A stretch of DNA of 40,995 nt, taken from assembly GCF_023243075.1 (NCBI RefSeq), contig NZ_JALKFZ020000195.1, forward strand, positions 1 to 40,995. Reading direction: 5' to 3'. Origin of the DNA: Frankia sp. AiPa1. Lineage in GTDB: Bacteria > Actinomycetota > Actinomycetes > Frankiales > Frankiaceae. Both the position numbers and the translations under genes were made by a program. The notes beneath the pieces were generated by a model. That model ran no database searches and had not been told where the DNA came from. It worked only from the letters and a program-made list of their open reading frames with translations. The number at the start of each line of letters is the position of its first letter. Positions within the stretch are counted from its first letter, which is position 1. Positions 19,024 to 27,679 of this stretch are shown piece by piece.

Positions 19024-20316
19024 TCAGGCAGATCCCGTGCGTGACGTGCTGGGCGGGTCGATCCTCGGGCGGGGGACGTCGTCGCCGATGTCGACCCCGA
19101 CGGAACCCGTGGAACCTCCGGCCTGCGGCATATCGTCGTCCTCGCTCGTGGCCGCCGCGTCGTCCTCGTCGTCATCGTCGACCATGACGACCTCGCTGCG
19201 CTGGACGGAGCCAAGCGCGATGCCCTCGACGCTGAGCGCGTTGCGCACCCGTTCACGCAGCTCCCGGGCCACCTCCCACTGCTTGAGCGGCTGGGTCTTG
19301 ATCGCCACGCGCATGGTGTAACCGTCCGCGGTCATCGTCTCCATGCCCCACACCTCGGGCGCGTCGAGGATGACGGCGGACCACTTGGCGTCCGACCAGA
19401 GGCCCGCCGCGGTGCGGGCGAGCACCTCCTTGGCCGCGTCGACCTCGGTGTCGTAGTCCAACGGGACGTCGAGCACGGTACGTGCCCACTGCTGGCTCTT
19501 GTTCCCGATCCGGGTGATCTCGCCATTGCGGACATACCAGACCGTGCCCTCGACATCACGCAGACGGGTCATGCGCAGGCTGACCGCCTCGACGGTGCCC
19601 GACACCGGGCCGACGTCGATGACGTCGCCGACGCCGTACTGGTCCTCGAGAAGCATGAACATCCCCGACAGGAAGTCGCGCACCAGGTTCTGCGCGCCGA
19701 ATCCGACGGCGATTCCCAGCACCCCCGCGCTGGCGACGATCGGGGCGAGATTGATACCGAGCTCGCCGAGGATGCTCAGAAACGCCAACCCGAACACGAA
19801 TACCGAGGTCACGCTGCGCAGCAGGGAACCGACCGTGGCCGCTCGCTGGCGGCGCCTTTCCATCAGCACGGTCGGGTCGCCGAAGGCGCCGAGCAGTGTT
19901 CCCGCCATGCCCCCACGGAACAGGCCGCCGGCGCCTCCGGAGCCGGCCCGCTCCGACGTCCGGCGAATGAACCGGTGCAGCATCGCGCGCACGACGAACG
20001 CGATCACCAGGATGAGGATGATCCGGATGGGAGTTCCGAGGAAAACCTCGGCGCCCGAGGCCAGATAGTTGCTATGGGTGACGTTGTAGACCGTGCGGCA
20101 CAGCAGCCCCGGGCTGGTGCCGCAGGCGTCCCGCATGGCGTTCGCGACCGTCTCGAGGGAAACGAGCGGATCCGTGCTGGTCGACGGGGTCGGCGTGGGC
20201 GGCGGGGTGGTGCCCACCGAGGCCGACATGCCGGCGGCGGGGCTGGGCGAGGCGGACAGCAGCAGATCCAGCCCCGGGAGGAGCGAGGCGGCCAGCGGGG
20301 ACGAGGCGGGCGTCAC
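19024..20316 (-). CDS. MscS-family small-conductance mechanosensitive channel
   Basis: A protein of about 430 residues that opens under membrane tension to release solutes in osmotic downshock. After an extracytoplasmic N-terminus (Ser/Thr/Pro-rich, one Cys pair in RDACGTSPGLLCRT) come three membrane helices. The pore helix region is VASAGVLGIAVGFGAQNLVRDFLSGMFMLLEDQYGVGDVIDVG, with the family's Gly/Ala packing and the beta domain after it (TRIGNKSQQWARTVLDVPLDYD). The tail holds a run of acidic residues (VDDDDEDDAAATSEDDD) and is probably disordered. GTG 20316 is chosen: an AGGAAGG at 20329-20335 is 12 nt away, and the TTG at 20328 would abut it. 15-bp tandem repeats lie on both sides of the gene. 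Confidence 0.85.
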   Translation of the reverse strand: MTPASSPLAASLLPGLDLLLSASPSPAAGMSASVGTTPPPTPTPSTSTDPLVSLETVANAMRDACGTSPGLLCRTVYNVTHSNYLASGAEVFLGTPIRIILILVIAFVVRAMLHRFIRRTSERAGSGGAGGLFRGGMAGTLLGAFGDPTVLMERRRQRAATVGSLLRSVTSVFVFGLAFLSILGELGINLAPIVASAGVLGIAVGFGAQNLVRDFLSGMFMLLEDQYGVGDVIDVGPVSGTVEAVSLRMTRLRDVEGTVWYVRNGEITRIGNKSQQWARTVLDVPLDYDTEVDAAKEVLARTAAGLWSDAKWSAVILDAPEVWGMETMTADGYTMRVAIKTQPLKQWEVARELRERVRNALSVEGIALGSVQRSEVVMVDDDDEDDAAATSEDDDMPQAGGSTGSVGVDIGDDVPRPRIDPPSTSRTGSA

Positions 20317-20335
20317 GACGTGGGTCAACCTTCCT

Positions 20336-20410
20336 GTGCCGATCTGACGAGTACCGATCTGACGAGTACCGAGCTGACGTGCGCCGAGCTGACAGGTGCC
20401 GATCAGGTTC
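20336..20410. repeat. Degenerate 15-bp tandem repeat upstream of mscS
   Basis: Five units of the type GTACCGATCTGACGA at 20336-20350, 20351-20365, 20366-20380, 20381-20395 and a diverged 20396-20410. The array begins directly before the ribosome site of mscS, so it lies in its 5' leader or promoter. The unit differs from the 18916-19005 array but has the same length. Confidence 0.85.
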
Positions 20411-20808
20411 GTCCTCAGGGGGCCGCCCGGGGGCGGCGGGGGCGGCAGGGGCGGTGGCGGCGGTGGCGCGTCCGGCTCCTCGGCCCGACGCGCCCGCGGC
20501 CAGGGGCGGCGATCAGCGATCAGTCTTGCCGATGGCGATCGCCCGCCGGTGCCCCACCCCCTGTGTCGCCGCTTGGCAGCAACCTGGCCACCATCGAGAC
20601 CACGCCCGACAAACGATCGACGCTAAGTAACCAACAGGGGGCGCGATGATCGCCGGAGAGTGACAAAGACCACCAGGTATGTGCAGCGCCACGGCACGAA
20701 AGCTGATGACCATGCAAACACGCTCGCGTTCTGCCGCCGAAGACGGTTGACTGTCCATTGTCACCGGAGACGCTGTGCAGATCGGCCCGCGAAGGGCCCT
20801 CGGTGGGC
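20411..20808. other. Divergent intergenic region (mscS / HNH gene)
   Basis: About 400 nt without a supportable gene. A G-rich block is at 20416-20470. A TTGACT at 20747-20752 is a possible -35 for the HNH gene, but I find no good TANNNT at 16-18 nt after it. Open frames crossing the region do not resemble proteins. Confidence 0.35.
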
Positions 20809-20821
20809 AGGAGGTCGGCGC

Positions 20822-21337
20822 GTGGCTGAGGCGCTGGTTCTCAATGCCACGTACGAGCCTCTGTGCGTGGTGTCGCAAAGGCGCGCGCTTGTCCTGGTGC
20901 TGACGGAGAAGGCCGTGATGGTCGAGTCCGCCGGCCAGGCCCTTCGGTCCGCGGCAACGTCGGTCGACGTTCCGATCGTGGTGCGGTTAGCCCGGTTCGT
21001 CCGGGTGCCCTACCGCTCGCAGGTGCCGCTGACCCGCAAGGGTGTGCTGGCTCGCGACCACCACCGCTGCGTCTACTGCAACGCACCGGCGACGTCGCTG
21101 GACCACGTGATTCCCCGTTCCCGCGGGGGTCTGCACGTATGGGAGAACGTCGTGGCGGCCTGCGGTCGCTGCAACCATGTCAAAGCCGACCGGGCTGTCG
21201 CCGATCTCGGCTGGCGGCTTCGCACGGCGCCTCGAGCGCCGAGCGGAGCCGCCTGGCGCATTCTGGGCTCCCGCCGGATGGATCCCCGCTGGTCGGCCTA
21301 TCTGAGCGCGGAAGTCACCGAGGCCGCCTCGGCCTGA
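20822..21337 (+). CDS. HNH endonuclease family protein
   Basis: A 171-residue protein of the widespread actinobacterial single-domain HNH group, beginning VAEALVLNATYEPLCVVSQRRALVLVL. The nuclease core is intact: RDHHRCVYCNAPATSLDHVIPRSRGG (CxxC zinc ligands, then Asp-His), ENVVAACGRCNHVKADR (Asn, second CxxC, His). The start is the GTG at 20822, placed 7 nt after a perfect AGGAGG at 20809-20814; the frame extends upstream but is not protein-like there. This gene is conserved in many actinobacterial genomes and is a housekeeping-type gene of unknown purpose rather than a restriction enzyme. It precedes the SDR/DUF2867 gene by about 110 nt. Confidence 0.88.
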   Translation: MAEALVLNATYEPLCVVSQRRALVLVLTEKAVMVESAGQALRSAATSVDVPIVVRLARFVRVPYRSQVPLTRKGVLARDHHRCVYCNAPATSLDHVIPRSRGGLHVWENVVAACGRCNHVKADRAVADLGWRLRTAPRAPSGAAWRILGSRRMDPRWSAYLSAEVTEAASA

Positions 21338-21449
21338 CAACAACTGGCAGGAGGCCCGCCCAGTCCTCGTGCCAGCCGGCCCCGTGCCGTTCGCCGGAGC
21401 CCAGCTCCAGCCTGGGATTTCCCGACCTGGCTCGGGGCAGGTAGCCTGC

Positions 21450-23132
21450 GTGCGCATTCTGGTGACCGGCGCGACCGGGTACATCGGCGGCCGGCTGTCC
21501 CCGCGGCTCCTCGACCGTGGCCACGACGTTCGCGCGATGACCCGCGACCCGGCCCGCCTGCGGGACGTTCCCTGGGCGGCGCGGGCCGAGGTCGTCCGCG
21601 CTGACGCCCGCGAGCCGCGGAGCCTGCGCCCGGCGCTGGCCGGCGTGGACGTCGCCTACTACCTCATCCACTCGATCGACGGCGGCGGCGACTTCACCAG
21701 GGTGGATCGGGCGGCCGCGACCGCCTTCGCCGCCGCCTGCCGCGCTGCCGGGGTGCGGCGCATCGTCTACCTCGGTGGCCTCGGTCCTGCCACCGGCAGC
21801 GGCAGCGGCGGGGAGGACGGGGACGGCTCCGGCAGCGCGGACGGAGCACGGGGACTGTCGGCGCATCTGAGCTCCCGGCACGAGGTGGCCCGCATCCTGC
21901 TGGACGGGGGCGTGCCCACGGTCGTCCTACGGGCAGCAGTGATCATCGGCAGCGGCAGTGCCTCGTTCGAGATGCTCCGCCACCTCACCGAGCGCCTTCC
22001 GGCGATGCTCACCCCACGGTGGGTGCGCACCCACATCCAGCCGATCGCCGTCCGCGACGTGCTGCACTATCTGATCGGCGCGCTCGAGGTACCGGCCGAT
22101 GTCCACGGCTCGTTTGACATCGGCGGGCCGGACGTACTGACCTACGCCGAGATGATGCAGCGCTTCGCCGCGGTCGAGGGACTGCGCCCGCGCTTGATCA
22201 TCCCCGTCCCCGTGCTCTCCCCCGGACTGTCGTCCCTGTGGGTGGGGGTGATCACTCCAGTGCCCAAGGGCATCGCCCGGCCACTGGTGCGCTCGCTGCG
22301 CACCGAGGTGGTCGTCCGTGACGGCGGTGCCGTCCGGCGGCTCATCCCGGACCCGCCGGACGGCCTGATGCCCTTCGACGCCGCCGTCACCCATGCGCTC
22401 GCCCGCGTCCGCGCACGCGGTGTGGAGACCCGCTGGTCGACCGCGGTCTGGCCGGTCCGCGCCTCGGGTACGTCCGAGGGCGGGGCGACCGGGGCGAGCG
22501 GCGCCTTCCCGCCGGGAGAGCCCGCGCCCACCGACCCGCAGTGGAGTGGCGGGGCCCTGTTCGTGGACGAGCGAGAGAGCACGGTCGACGCCGCCCCGGC
22601 GCGGCTGTGGGAGGTCATCGAGGGTATCGGCGGGGACAACGGCTGGTACTCGTGGCCGTTGGCCTGGTCGGCCCGTGGCTGGCTGGACACCCTGCTCGGC
22701 GGGGTCGGCGCACGGCGCGGCCGGCGCGACCCGGCGTCGGTGCACGTCGGGGAGGCGTTGGATTTCTGGCGGGTTGAGGAGATCGAGCCCGGACTGCTGC
22801 TGCGGCTGCGCGCCGAGATGAAGCTCCCCGGCGACGCCTGGCTGGAGCTGTGGGCCCTGCCCGGCACGGACAGCAGCACGGCCAGCACGGCCAGCACGGC
22901 CAGCACGGCCAGCACAACCGATGACGCAAGCACAGCGGGCGCCTCGGGAACGACGGGTGCCCTTGGAACGGTGGTCTATCGGCAGCGAGCGGTGTTCCGG
23001 CCGCGCGGGCTCTCGGGCCAGCTCTACTGGTGGTCGGTCAGCCCGTTCCATGCTGTCGTGTTCGGCGGCATGCTCCGCAACATCGTCCGCGCGGCCGAGT
23101 CCCCCACCACCCCGGACCACCCCACCTGGTAG
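21450..23132 (+). CDS. NAD(P)-binding SDR-like protein with C-terminal DUF2867
   Basis: A protein of 560 residues. The N-terminal atypical SDR domain opens RILVTGATGYIGG (Gly7, Gly10, Gly13 dinucleotide-binding motif) and continues with MTRDPARL and DVAYYLIHSIDGGGDFTRVD, typical of the YbjT-like group. It lacks a clear YxxxK, so it may bind NAD(P)H without classic oxidoreduction. From about residue 365 the DUF2867 (SRPBCC-like) domain begins (LFVDERESTVDAAPARLWEVIEGIGGDNGWYSWPLAWSARG region). A 9-bp repeat near 22868-22915 encodes a Thr-Ala-Ser repeat inside this second domain. The GTG at 21450 is chosen because the dinucleotide motif must lie at the N-terminus; it has no good Shine-Dalgarno. 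Confidence 0.82.
   Translation: MRILVTGATGYIGGRLSPRLLDRGHDVRAMTRDPARLRDVPWAARAEVVRADAREPRSLRPALAGVDVAYYLIHSIDGGGDFTRVDRAAATAFAAACRAAGVRRIVYLGGLGPATGSGSGGEDGDGSGSADGARGLSAHLSSRHEVARILLDGGVPTVVLRAAVIIGSGSASFEMLRHLTERLPAMLTPRWVRTHIQPIAVRDVLHYLIGALEVPADVHGSFDIGGPDVLTYAEMMQRFAAVEGLRPRLIIPVPVLSPGLSSLWVGVITPVPKGIARPLVRSLRTEVVVRDGGAVRRLIPDPPDGLMPFDAAVTHALARVRARGVETRWSTAVWPVRASGTSEGGATGASGAFPPGEPAPTDPQWSGGALFVDERESTVDAAPARLWEVIEGIGGDNGWYSWPLAWSARGWLDTLLGGVGARRGRRDPASVHVGEALDFWRVEEIEPGLLLRLRAEMKLPGDAWLELWALPGTDSSTASTASTASTASTTDDASTAGASGTTGALGTVVYRQRAVFRPRGLSGQLYWWSVSPFHAVVFGGMLRNIVRAAESPTTPDHPTW
22868..22915. repeat. 9-bp tandem repeat within the SDR/DUF2867 gene
   Basis: About five copies of a GCCAGCACG-type unit in frame, encoding (Ala-Ser-Thr)n. 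It is probably a disordered loop of variable length. Confidence 0.75.
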
Positions 23133-23243
23133 ATGCCCCGGGAAGATCGTCGCTGCTGGCGGCCGACGACACACACCGTCACCACGCGGAGCCGGCCCGA
23201 TGTGCCTGCCGACGCGAGGGAGACGGCCGCCGAACGTGGTTGG

Positions 23244-25604
23244 TCAGGGCCGGCCGCGTCCCTGTGGCGGAGGGCCACCGCCCGGACCGGCGCCACCGGT
23301 CCCGCCAGGTAGGCCGGGCAGCCTGGGCAGGCCGTCGCCGGAGCCACCCGAAAGCCCACCGCCGAGTGGCGGCGGGCCCGGGCCGCCGGATTCGGCCGGG
23401 AGCTCGATGTCGAACCAGACCCGCTTGCCGTTCGCCGTGGTCTCCACCCCCCAGGCCATCGACAGGGCCTCCACCAACAGCAGACCCCAGCCCGACTCGG
23501 GATCCGGCCGGTTGGAGGCGGCCGCTCCTGGCCGCGGAAGGTGGGCGCCTTCACGGTCCTCGACACTCACCCTCAGCCGGCCGGGCTCCAGGGAGGCGCG
23601 CAGGATCAGGTCGCTGCGCGCGTGCAGGACCGCATTCGTCACGACTTCACTGACCAGCAGGGTCACATCGTCGACGGCGGCGATGCCGTAGTCGAGCAGG
23701 ACGGCCCGGATCGCCGTGCGGGCCTGCCCGGAGGAGGCGGCGACCGCGGGCAGGGCCAGTTCCAGCAGTGGCGGGTTCACGGCGAGCGTGGTCAGGACCA
23801 CCAGCGCCGTGTCGTCGTCGGTGCGGACGGGCAGGTCGGCGGCGAGCAGGCAGCGTTCGAGCAGCGAGCGCGCGGTCTCCTGGGCGGGGCCCTCGCCGGT
23901 GCCGGCGACGACGTCCGGGCCGAACCAGCTCCGCACGGCGAACGAGCCGCCGCGGGCCCGCCGACGGCGCTCGACGCCGTCGGGCAGGCGCTGCCCGCCG
24001 CCGCGCCGGTCCCGGCCACTGCGGCGGTCGGGCATCCCGGGCGGCGGCCCCTGCGACGGGCCGGGGGCTCGGCGGTCCACCCAGCGCTCGGGGTGCGTCC
24101 CGTCCTGCGCCGTGGCAGCGGCCTCGGCCTCGTATTCGGCCTGGGCCTCGCGGGTGGCAGCGGCCTTGGCGCGCTGCTCGATCAGCCCGCGGCGCAGGTT
24201 GTGCAGCCCGTCGGACACGGGGCGCCGACGTGACTCGACCAGGCCGTCGGTGAACATCACCAGCGCGGAGCCGGGCGGGAGGGTCACCCTGGTCTCGCTG
24301 AAGTCGGCGCAGTCGCCCTCGCCCACCCCGAGCGGGAGGCCGGGTTCGAGCACCAGGTAGTCGGGATCCTCGTCGGGCAGTACCACCAGCGGCGCCAGGT
24401 GACCGGCGTTGGCGACGACCGCACGTCCGGTGTGCCGGTCGTACACCGCGTACATGCAGGTCGCGAGCTGCAGACCGGGGAGCAGTTCGACGACCCGGTC
24501 CAGGCGGGTCAGTACCTCCGCTGGCGACCAGTCCTCGAGCGCGTAGGCACGCAGGGCCGCCCGCAGCTGGCCCATCACCGCTGCCGCCTGCAGGCCACGG
24601 CCCATCACGTCGCCGATCGCGATGCCGAAGCGGCCACCGGTCAGCGGGATGATGTCGTAGAAGTCGCCGCCGACCTCGGTTCCGGCCGTCCCCGGGCGGT
24701 ATTCCATCGCGATCTCGACGCCGTCGAGCGCCGGGGGGTTCGCCGGCAGCAGGGAGCGCTGCAGGGTCAGCGCCGACTCCTGGGCCTCCCGAAAGCGCAG
24801 CGCGTTGCGCAGCGCCAGCGAGCCGAGCCGGGCCAGACCCTCGAGCAGGGCGATCTCGTCATTGTGATAGTCGCCCTCGGGCCGGCCAACGGTGAGCACG
24901 CCGATGACCTCCCCGCCGGCGGCCAGCGGGACGTGCACCGTTGGCCCGTCCCGCAACTGAAGGGTGCGCTGGTAACCCGACCTGCTCGGGGGGATCCGCA
25001 GATCACGCAGCACGCGCAGGTGGGGCAGGCAGACGGTCTGCCCGGTGCGGAGCACGAGTCCCGGGGGGAGATCGTCGTCGATGGACGGCGGGCGGGCCGA
25101 GATCATGGCTCGCAGCGTCTGATCGACCCTCAGGTCGAGGGCACCCGACGCACTCAGGTGCGGAATGTCGCCTTCCAGCGTCCACACCAGGCTGACCGCG
25201 CCCAGATGGGGCAGCACCAGATCGGCGAGCAGACGGACGACCCGGTCCGGATCAAGCGATTCGGCGAGCAGCATGCTCGCATCCGCGAGGAAGCTCGCGG
25301 GGACGCCGGCGGACCTGCCAGCGGGTTGACCGGGATCGGCGCCGTGGCCCCGCGTGGCACGGCGAACCGCTTCGGCGAGGCGCCGGGCGGCCCGCACGCC
25401 GGGAGTGGCCGGCCGGCCTCCCGACAGCCTGGACCAGCCTGCCGGCGCCGCACCCGCAGCCTCGTCCACCCTGTCCGCACCGGCGGCGTCGGGCATCTCT
25501 GACCGATCCCGGGGCGCCAGGTCGGACGTCGAGGTTGGTTCTACCCGCCCCCGACGGTTCCCGACTCCCGGGACCGAGCCGTAACGGCCAGTCACCTGGT
25601 CCAC
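23244..25604 (-). CDS. GAF - SpoIIE-type PP2C phosphatase - anti-sigma-factor kinase fusion
   Basis: A protein of 786 residues. A GAF-like sensor occupies about 100-275 (VPASFLADASMLLAESLDPDRVVRLLADLVLPHLGAV; VPLAAGGEVIGVLTVG). The PP2C/SpoIIE phosphatase, about 290-500, shows EVGGDFYDIIPL, FGIAIGDVMGRGLQAAAVM and VMFTDGLVESRR with the metal-binding aspartates. A charged linker of about 130 residues follows. The C-terminal HATPase_c_2 domain (SEVVTNAVLHARSD, VEDREG, GWGLLLVEALS) is the RsbW/SpoIIAB-like kinase type. A Gly/Pro-rich tail of about 40 residues ends the protein. Phosphatase and kinase acting on an anti-sigma-antagonist would be opposed activities in one chain, a form known in Streptomyces. 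The GTG at 25604 is leaderless-like: TAGACT lies 7 nt upstream. Confidence 0.88.
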   Translation of the reverse strand: MDQVTGRYGSVPGVGNRRGRVEPTSTSDLAPRDRSEMPDAAGADRVDEAAGAAPAGWSRLSGGRPATPGVRAARRLAEAVRRATRGHGADPGQPAGRSAGVPASFLADASMLLAESLDPDRVVRLLADLVLPHLGAVSLVWTLEGDIPHLSASGALDLRVDQTLRAMISARPPSIDDDLPPGLVLRTGQTVCLPHLRVLRDLRIPPSRSGYQRTLQLRDGPTVHVPLAAGGEVIGVLTVGRPEGDYHNDEIALLEGLARLGSLALRNALRFREAQESALTLQRSLLPANPPALDGVEIAMEYRPGTAGTEVGGDFYDIIPLTGGRFGIAIGDVMGRGLQAAAVMGQLRAALRAYALEDWSPAEVLTRLDRVVELLPGLQLATCMYAVYDRHTGRAVVANAGHLAPLVVLPDEDPDYLVLEPGLPLGVGEGDCADFSETRVTLPPGSALVMFTDGLVESRRRPVSDGLHNLRRGLIEQRAKAAATREAQAEYEAEAAATAQDGTHPERWVDRRAPGPSQGPPPGMPDRRSGRDRRGGGQRLPDGVERRRRARGGSFAVRSWFGPDVVAGTGEGPAQETARSLLERCLLAADLPVRTDDDTALVVLTTLAVNPPLLELALPAVAASSGQARTAIRAVLLDYGIAAVDDVTLLVSEVVTNAVLHARSDLILRASLEPGRLRVSVEDREGAHLPRPGAAASNRPDPESGWGLLLVEALSMAWGVETTANGKRVWFDIELPAESGGPGPPPLGGGLSGGSGDGLPRLPGLPGGTGGAGPGGGPPPQGRGRP

Positions 25605-25617
25605 CCGGGGAAGTCTA
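25605..25617 (-). promoter_or_regulatory. Leaderless-type -10 of the SpoIIE-fusion gene
   Basis: TAGACT (25617-25612, minus strand), 7 nt, then GTG 25604. No Shine-Dalgarno is present. It settles the start among several in-frame candidates. Confidence 0.55.
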
Positions 25618-25822
25618 GTTGCGTAACCTGATATCGCGCATCGCGAGAGAGTCGACCCCACCCGGCACCGGAGCCCCATCCTGCGCGCTTCGCCCGTCTC
25701 GCCGCGCTTTTCCAGGCGCTCTCGCCCAAGAGCCGGACCGGCCGCGACCGGGGCTGGAATGATCGGATGGATGCGTTCGGCCGTCCGCCGCGCGCCGGGC
25801 ATCCCGGGCGGGCCCGGCCAGG

Positions 25823-27679
25823 ATGGAGCGGATGTGGACACGTCATGGCAGCTCGGATGATTCCATGAAAGATCCGGACTGTGCGGACCACGCCGGCATC
25901 CCGCGTATGCCTGGCCGTCCAGAAGACCCACCGGGAGTCCGCCGGGACGCGGGCTGGTGGCGGCGCGCCGTGTTGTACCAGGTGTACGTGCGCAGCTTCG
26001 CCGACTCCGACGGCGACGGCGTCGGCGACCTGCCGGGGCTGCGCCGCCATCTGCCGGTGCTCGTCGAGCTCGGCGTCGACGCGCTGTGGATCACACCGTT
26101 CTACCGGTCCCCGATGGCCGACCACGGCTACGACGTGGCCGACCATCGCGACGTCGACCCGCTGTTCGGCCGGCTGGCCGACCTGGACGCCCTGCTCGCC
26201 GACGCCGCCGCGGCCGGGCTCGCCGTACTGGTCGACCTCGTTCCCAACCACTCGAGCTCCGCGCATCCGGCGTTCGTCGCCGCGCTCGCCGCGCCGCCCG
26301 GCGACCCTCTGCGCGCCCGGTATGTCTTCCGCGACGGACGCGGAGCCGATGGGGCGCTGCCGCCCAACAACTGGCAGTCGGTCTTCGGCGGCCCGGCCTG
26401 GACCCAGGTCCCCGACGGCCAGTGGTACCTGCATCTGTTCGACGCCGGGCAGCCCGACTGGAACTGGTCGCACCCCGAGGTCCGCGCCGACCACGAGGCG
26501 ACCCTGCGTTTCTGGCTGGACCGGGGGGTCGACGGGTTCCGCATCGACGTCAGCCATGGCCTGGTCAAGGACACCGAGCTGCGGGACAATCCGCCCGGCC
26601 CCGCGCTCGTGCCGGACAGCGGTTATCGCGAGGAGGCTGAGCCACACGTGTGGGACCAGGACGGTGTCCACGAGATCTACCGGACCTGGCGGGCGATCAC
26701 CGACGGCTACACCGCGCGGGACGGGCGGGCCCGGGTGCTCGTCGGCGAGACCTGGGTACGGGACCCGGTGCGCCTGGCCCGCTACGTCCGCCCAGGCGAG
26801 CTGCATCTGACGTTCTCGTTCTCGCTGCTCACCGCGCCGTTCACCGCGCCCGCCTGGCGTGCGGCGATCGATGCCGAGCGGGACGCGCTCGAGGCGGTGG
26901 GTGCCGCGGCCACCTGGGTGCTCGCCAACCACGACGTGGTGCGCCCGGCCACCCGGTACGGCGGCGGGGCGGCGGGCGAGCGCCGGGCCCGCGCGGCTCT
27001 GCTGACCATGCTGGCCCTGCCCGGGGTCGCCGTGCTCTACCAGGGTGACGAGCTCGCCCTACCGCAGGCCGAGGTGGCGCCGGCCGACCGGCGCGACCCG
27101 GTGTGGACCCGTTCCGGGGGTAGCTCGCCGGGCCGCGACGGCGCGCGGGTGCCGATGCCGTGGTCCGGGGACGCGCCGCCGTACGGCTTCACCACCCACG
27201 GCGTGCGCCCCTGGCTGCCGCAGCCGGCGGACTGGGCCGGGCGCACCGTCCTGGCCCAGGCGGGCGATCCGATGTCGACCTGGCTGCTCGTACGCGGCGC
27301 GCTCGCGCTGCGCCGCGCACTGCCGCATCTGCGGGACGAGACGATGCGCTGGCGCGACGACGTTCCAGCCGGCTGCCTGGCCTTCGACCGGCTGCCACGC
27401 CGGGACACGCCCGGCGGGCCCGGTTCCGCAGCTGCGTTCACCGCGGCCGCCGCGACGGCCACTTCGGTGGGGACCGCCGGTATGACGTGTGTGATGGCCG
27501 CGGACGGGCCGGTGCGGCTGACGATCTCCGGCCGGCTGGTGCTCGCGAGCGGACCTGTGGGTTATGACGGCGCGGTGCTCGATCTGCCGGCGGACACGAC
27601 CGTCTGGGTGGCGCCGCCGGCCGATCAGGGACCCACGCGGGCCGGGGCGGCGAGCGGCTGGCGCACAATGGACGGGTGA
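25823..27679 (+). CDS. GH13 alpha-glucosidase / oligo-glucosidase
   Basis: A 618-residue GH13 enzyme hydrolysing alpha-glucosidic bonds in small oligosaccharides, cytoplasmic (no signal peptide). Visible order: WWRRAVLYQVYVRSFADSDGDGVGDLPGL, the region I motif VLVDLVPNHSSSAH, QPDWNWSHPEV (the QPDLN-like region of oligo-1,6-glucosidase relatives), GFRIDVSHGL with nucleophile Asp242, VLVGETWV with acid/base Glu309, and LANHDVVRP with Asp371. The whole (beta/alpha)8 barrel is present with a shortened C-terminal beta domain containing an Ala/Thr-rich insert. It resembles the actinobacterial GH13_30 group; trehalose synthase is less likely. The start could be ATG 25823, 25832 or 25865; none has a strong ribosome site. 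It is coupled by a GTGA overlap to the globin gene. Confidence 0.88.
   Translation: MERMWTRHGSSDDSMKDPDCADHAGIPRMPGRPEDPPGVRRDAGWWRRAVLYQVYVRSFADSDGDGVGDLPGLRRHLPVLVELGVDALWITPFYRSPMADHGYDVADHRDVDPLFGRLADLDALLADAAAAGLAVLVDLVPNHSSSAHPAFVAALAAPPGDPLRARYVFRDGRGADGALPPNNWQSVFGGPAWTQVPDGQWYLHLFDAGQPDWNWSHPEVRADHEATLRFWLDRGVDGFRIDVSHGLVKDTELRDNPPGPALVPDSGYREEAEPHVWDQDGVHEIYRTWRAITDGYTARDGRARVLVGETWVRDPVRLARYVRPGELHLTFSFSLLTAPFTAPAWRAAIDAERDALEAVGAAATWVLANHDVVRPATRYGGGAAGERRARAALLTMLALPGVAVLYQGDELALPQAEVAPADRRDPVWTRSGGSSPGRDGARVPMPWSGDAPPYGFTTHGVRPWLPQPADWAGRTVLAQAGDPMSTWLLVRGALALRRALPHLRDETMRWRDDVPAGCLAFDRLPRRDTPGGPGSAAAFTAAAATATSVGTAGMTCVMAADGPVRLTISGRLVLASGPVGYDGAVLDLPADTTVWVAPPADQGPTRAGAASGWRTMDG

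Noticed and set aside
20822..21337. HNH protein as a restriction-modification or defence nuclease
   Set aside because: It belongs to a conserved single-domain group present in most actinobacteria, and no methyltransferase or other defence gene is adjacent.
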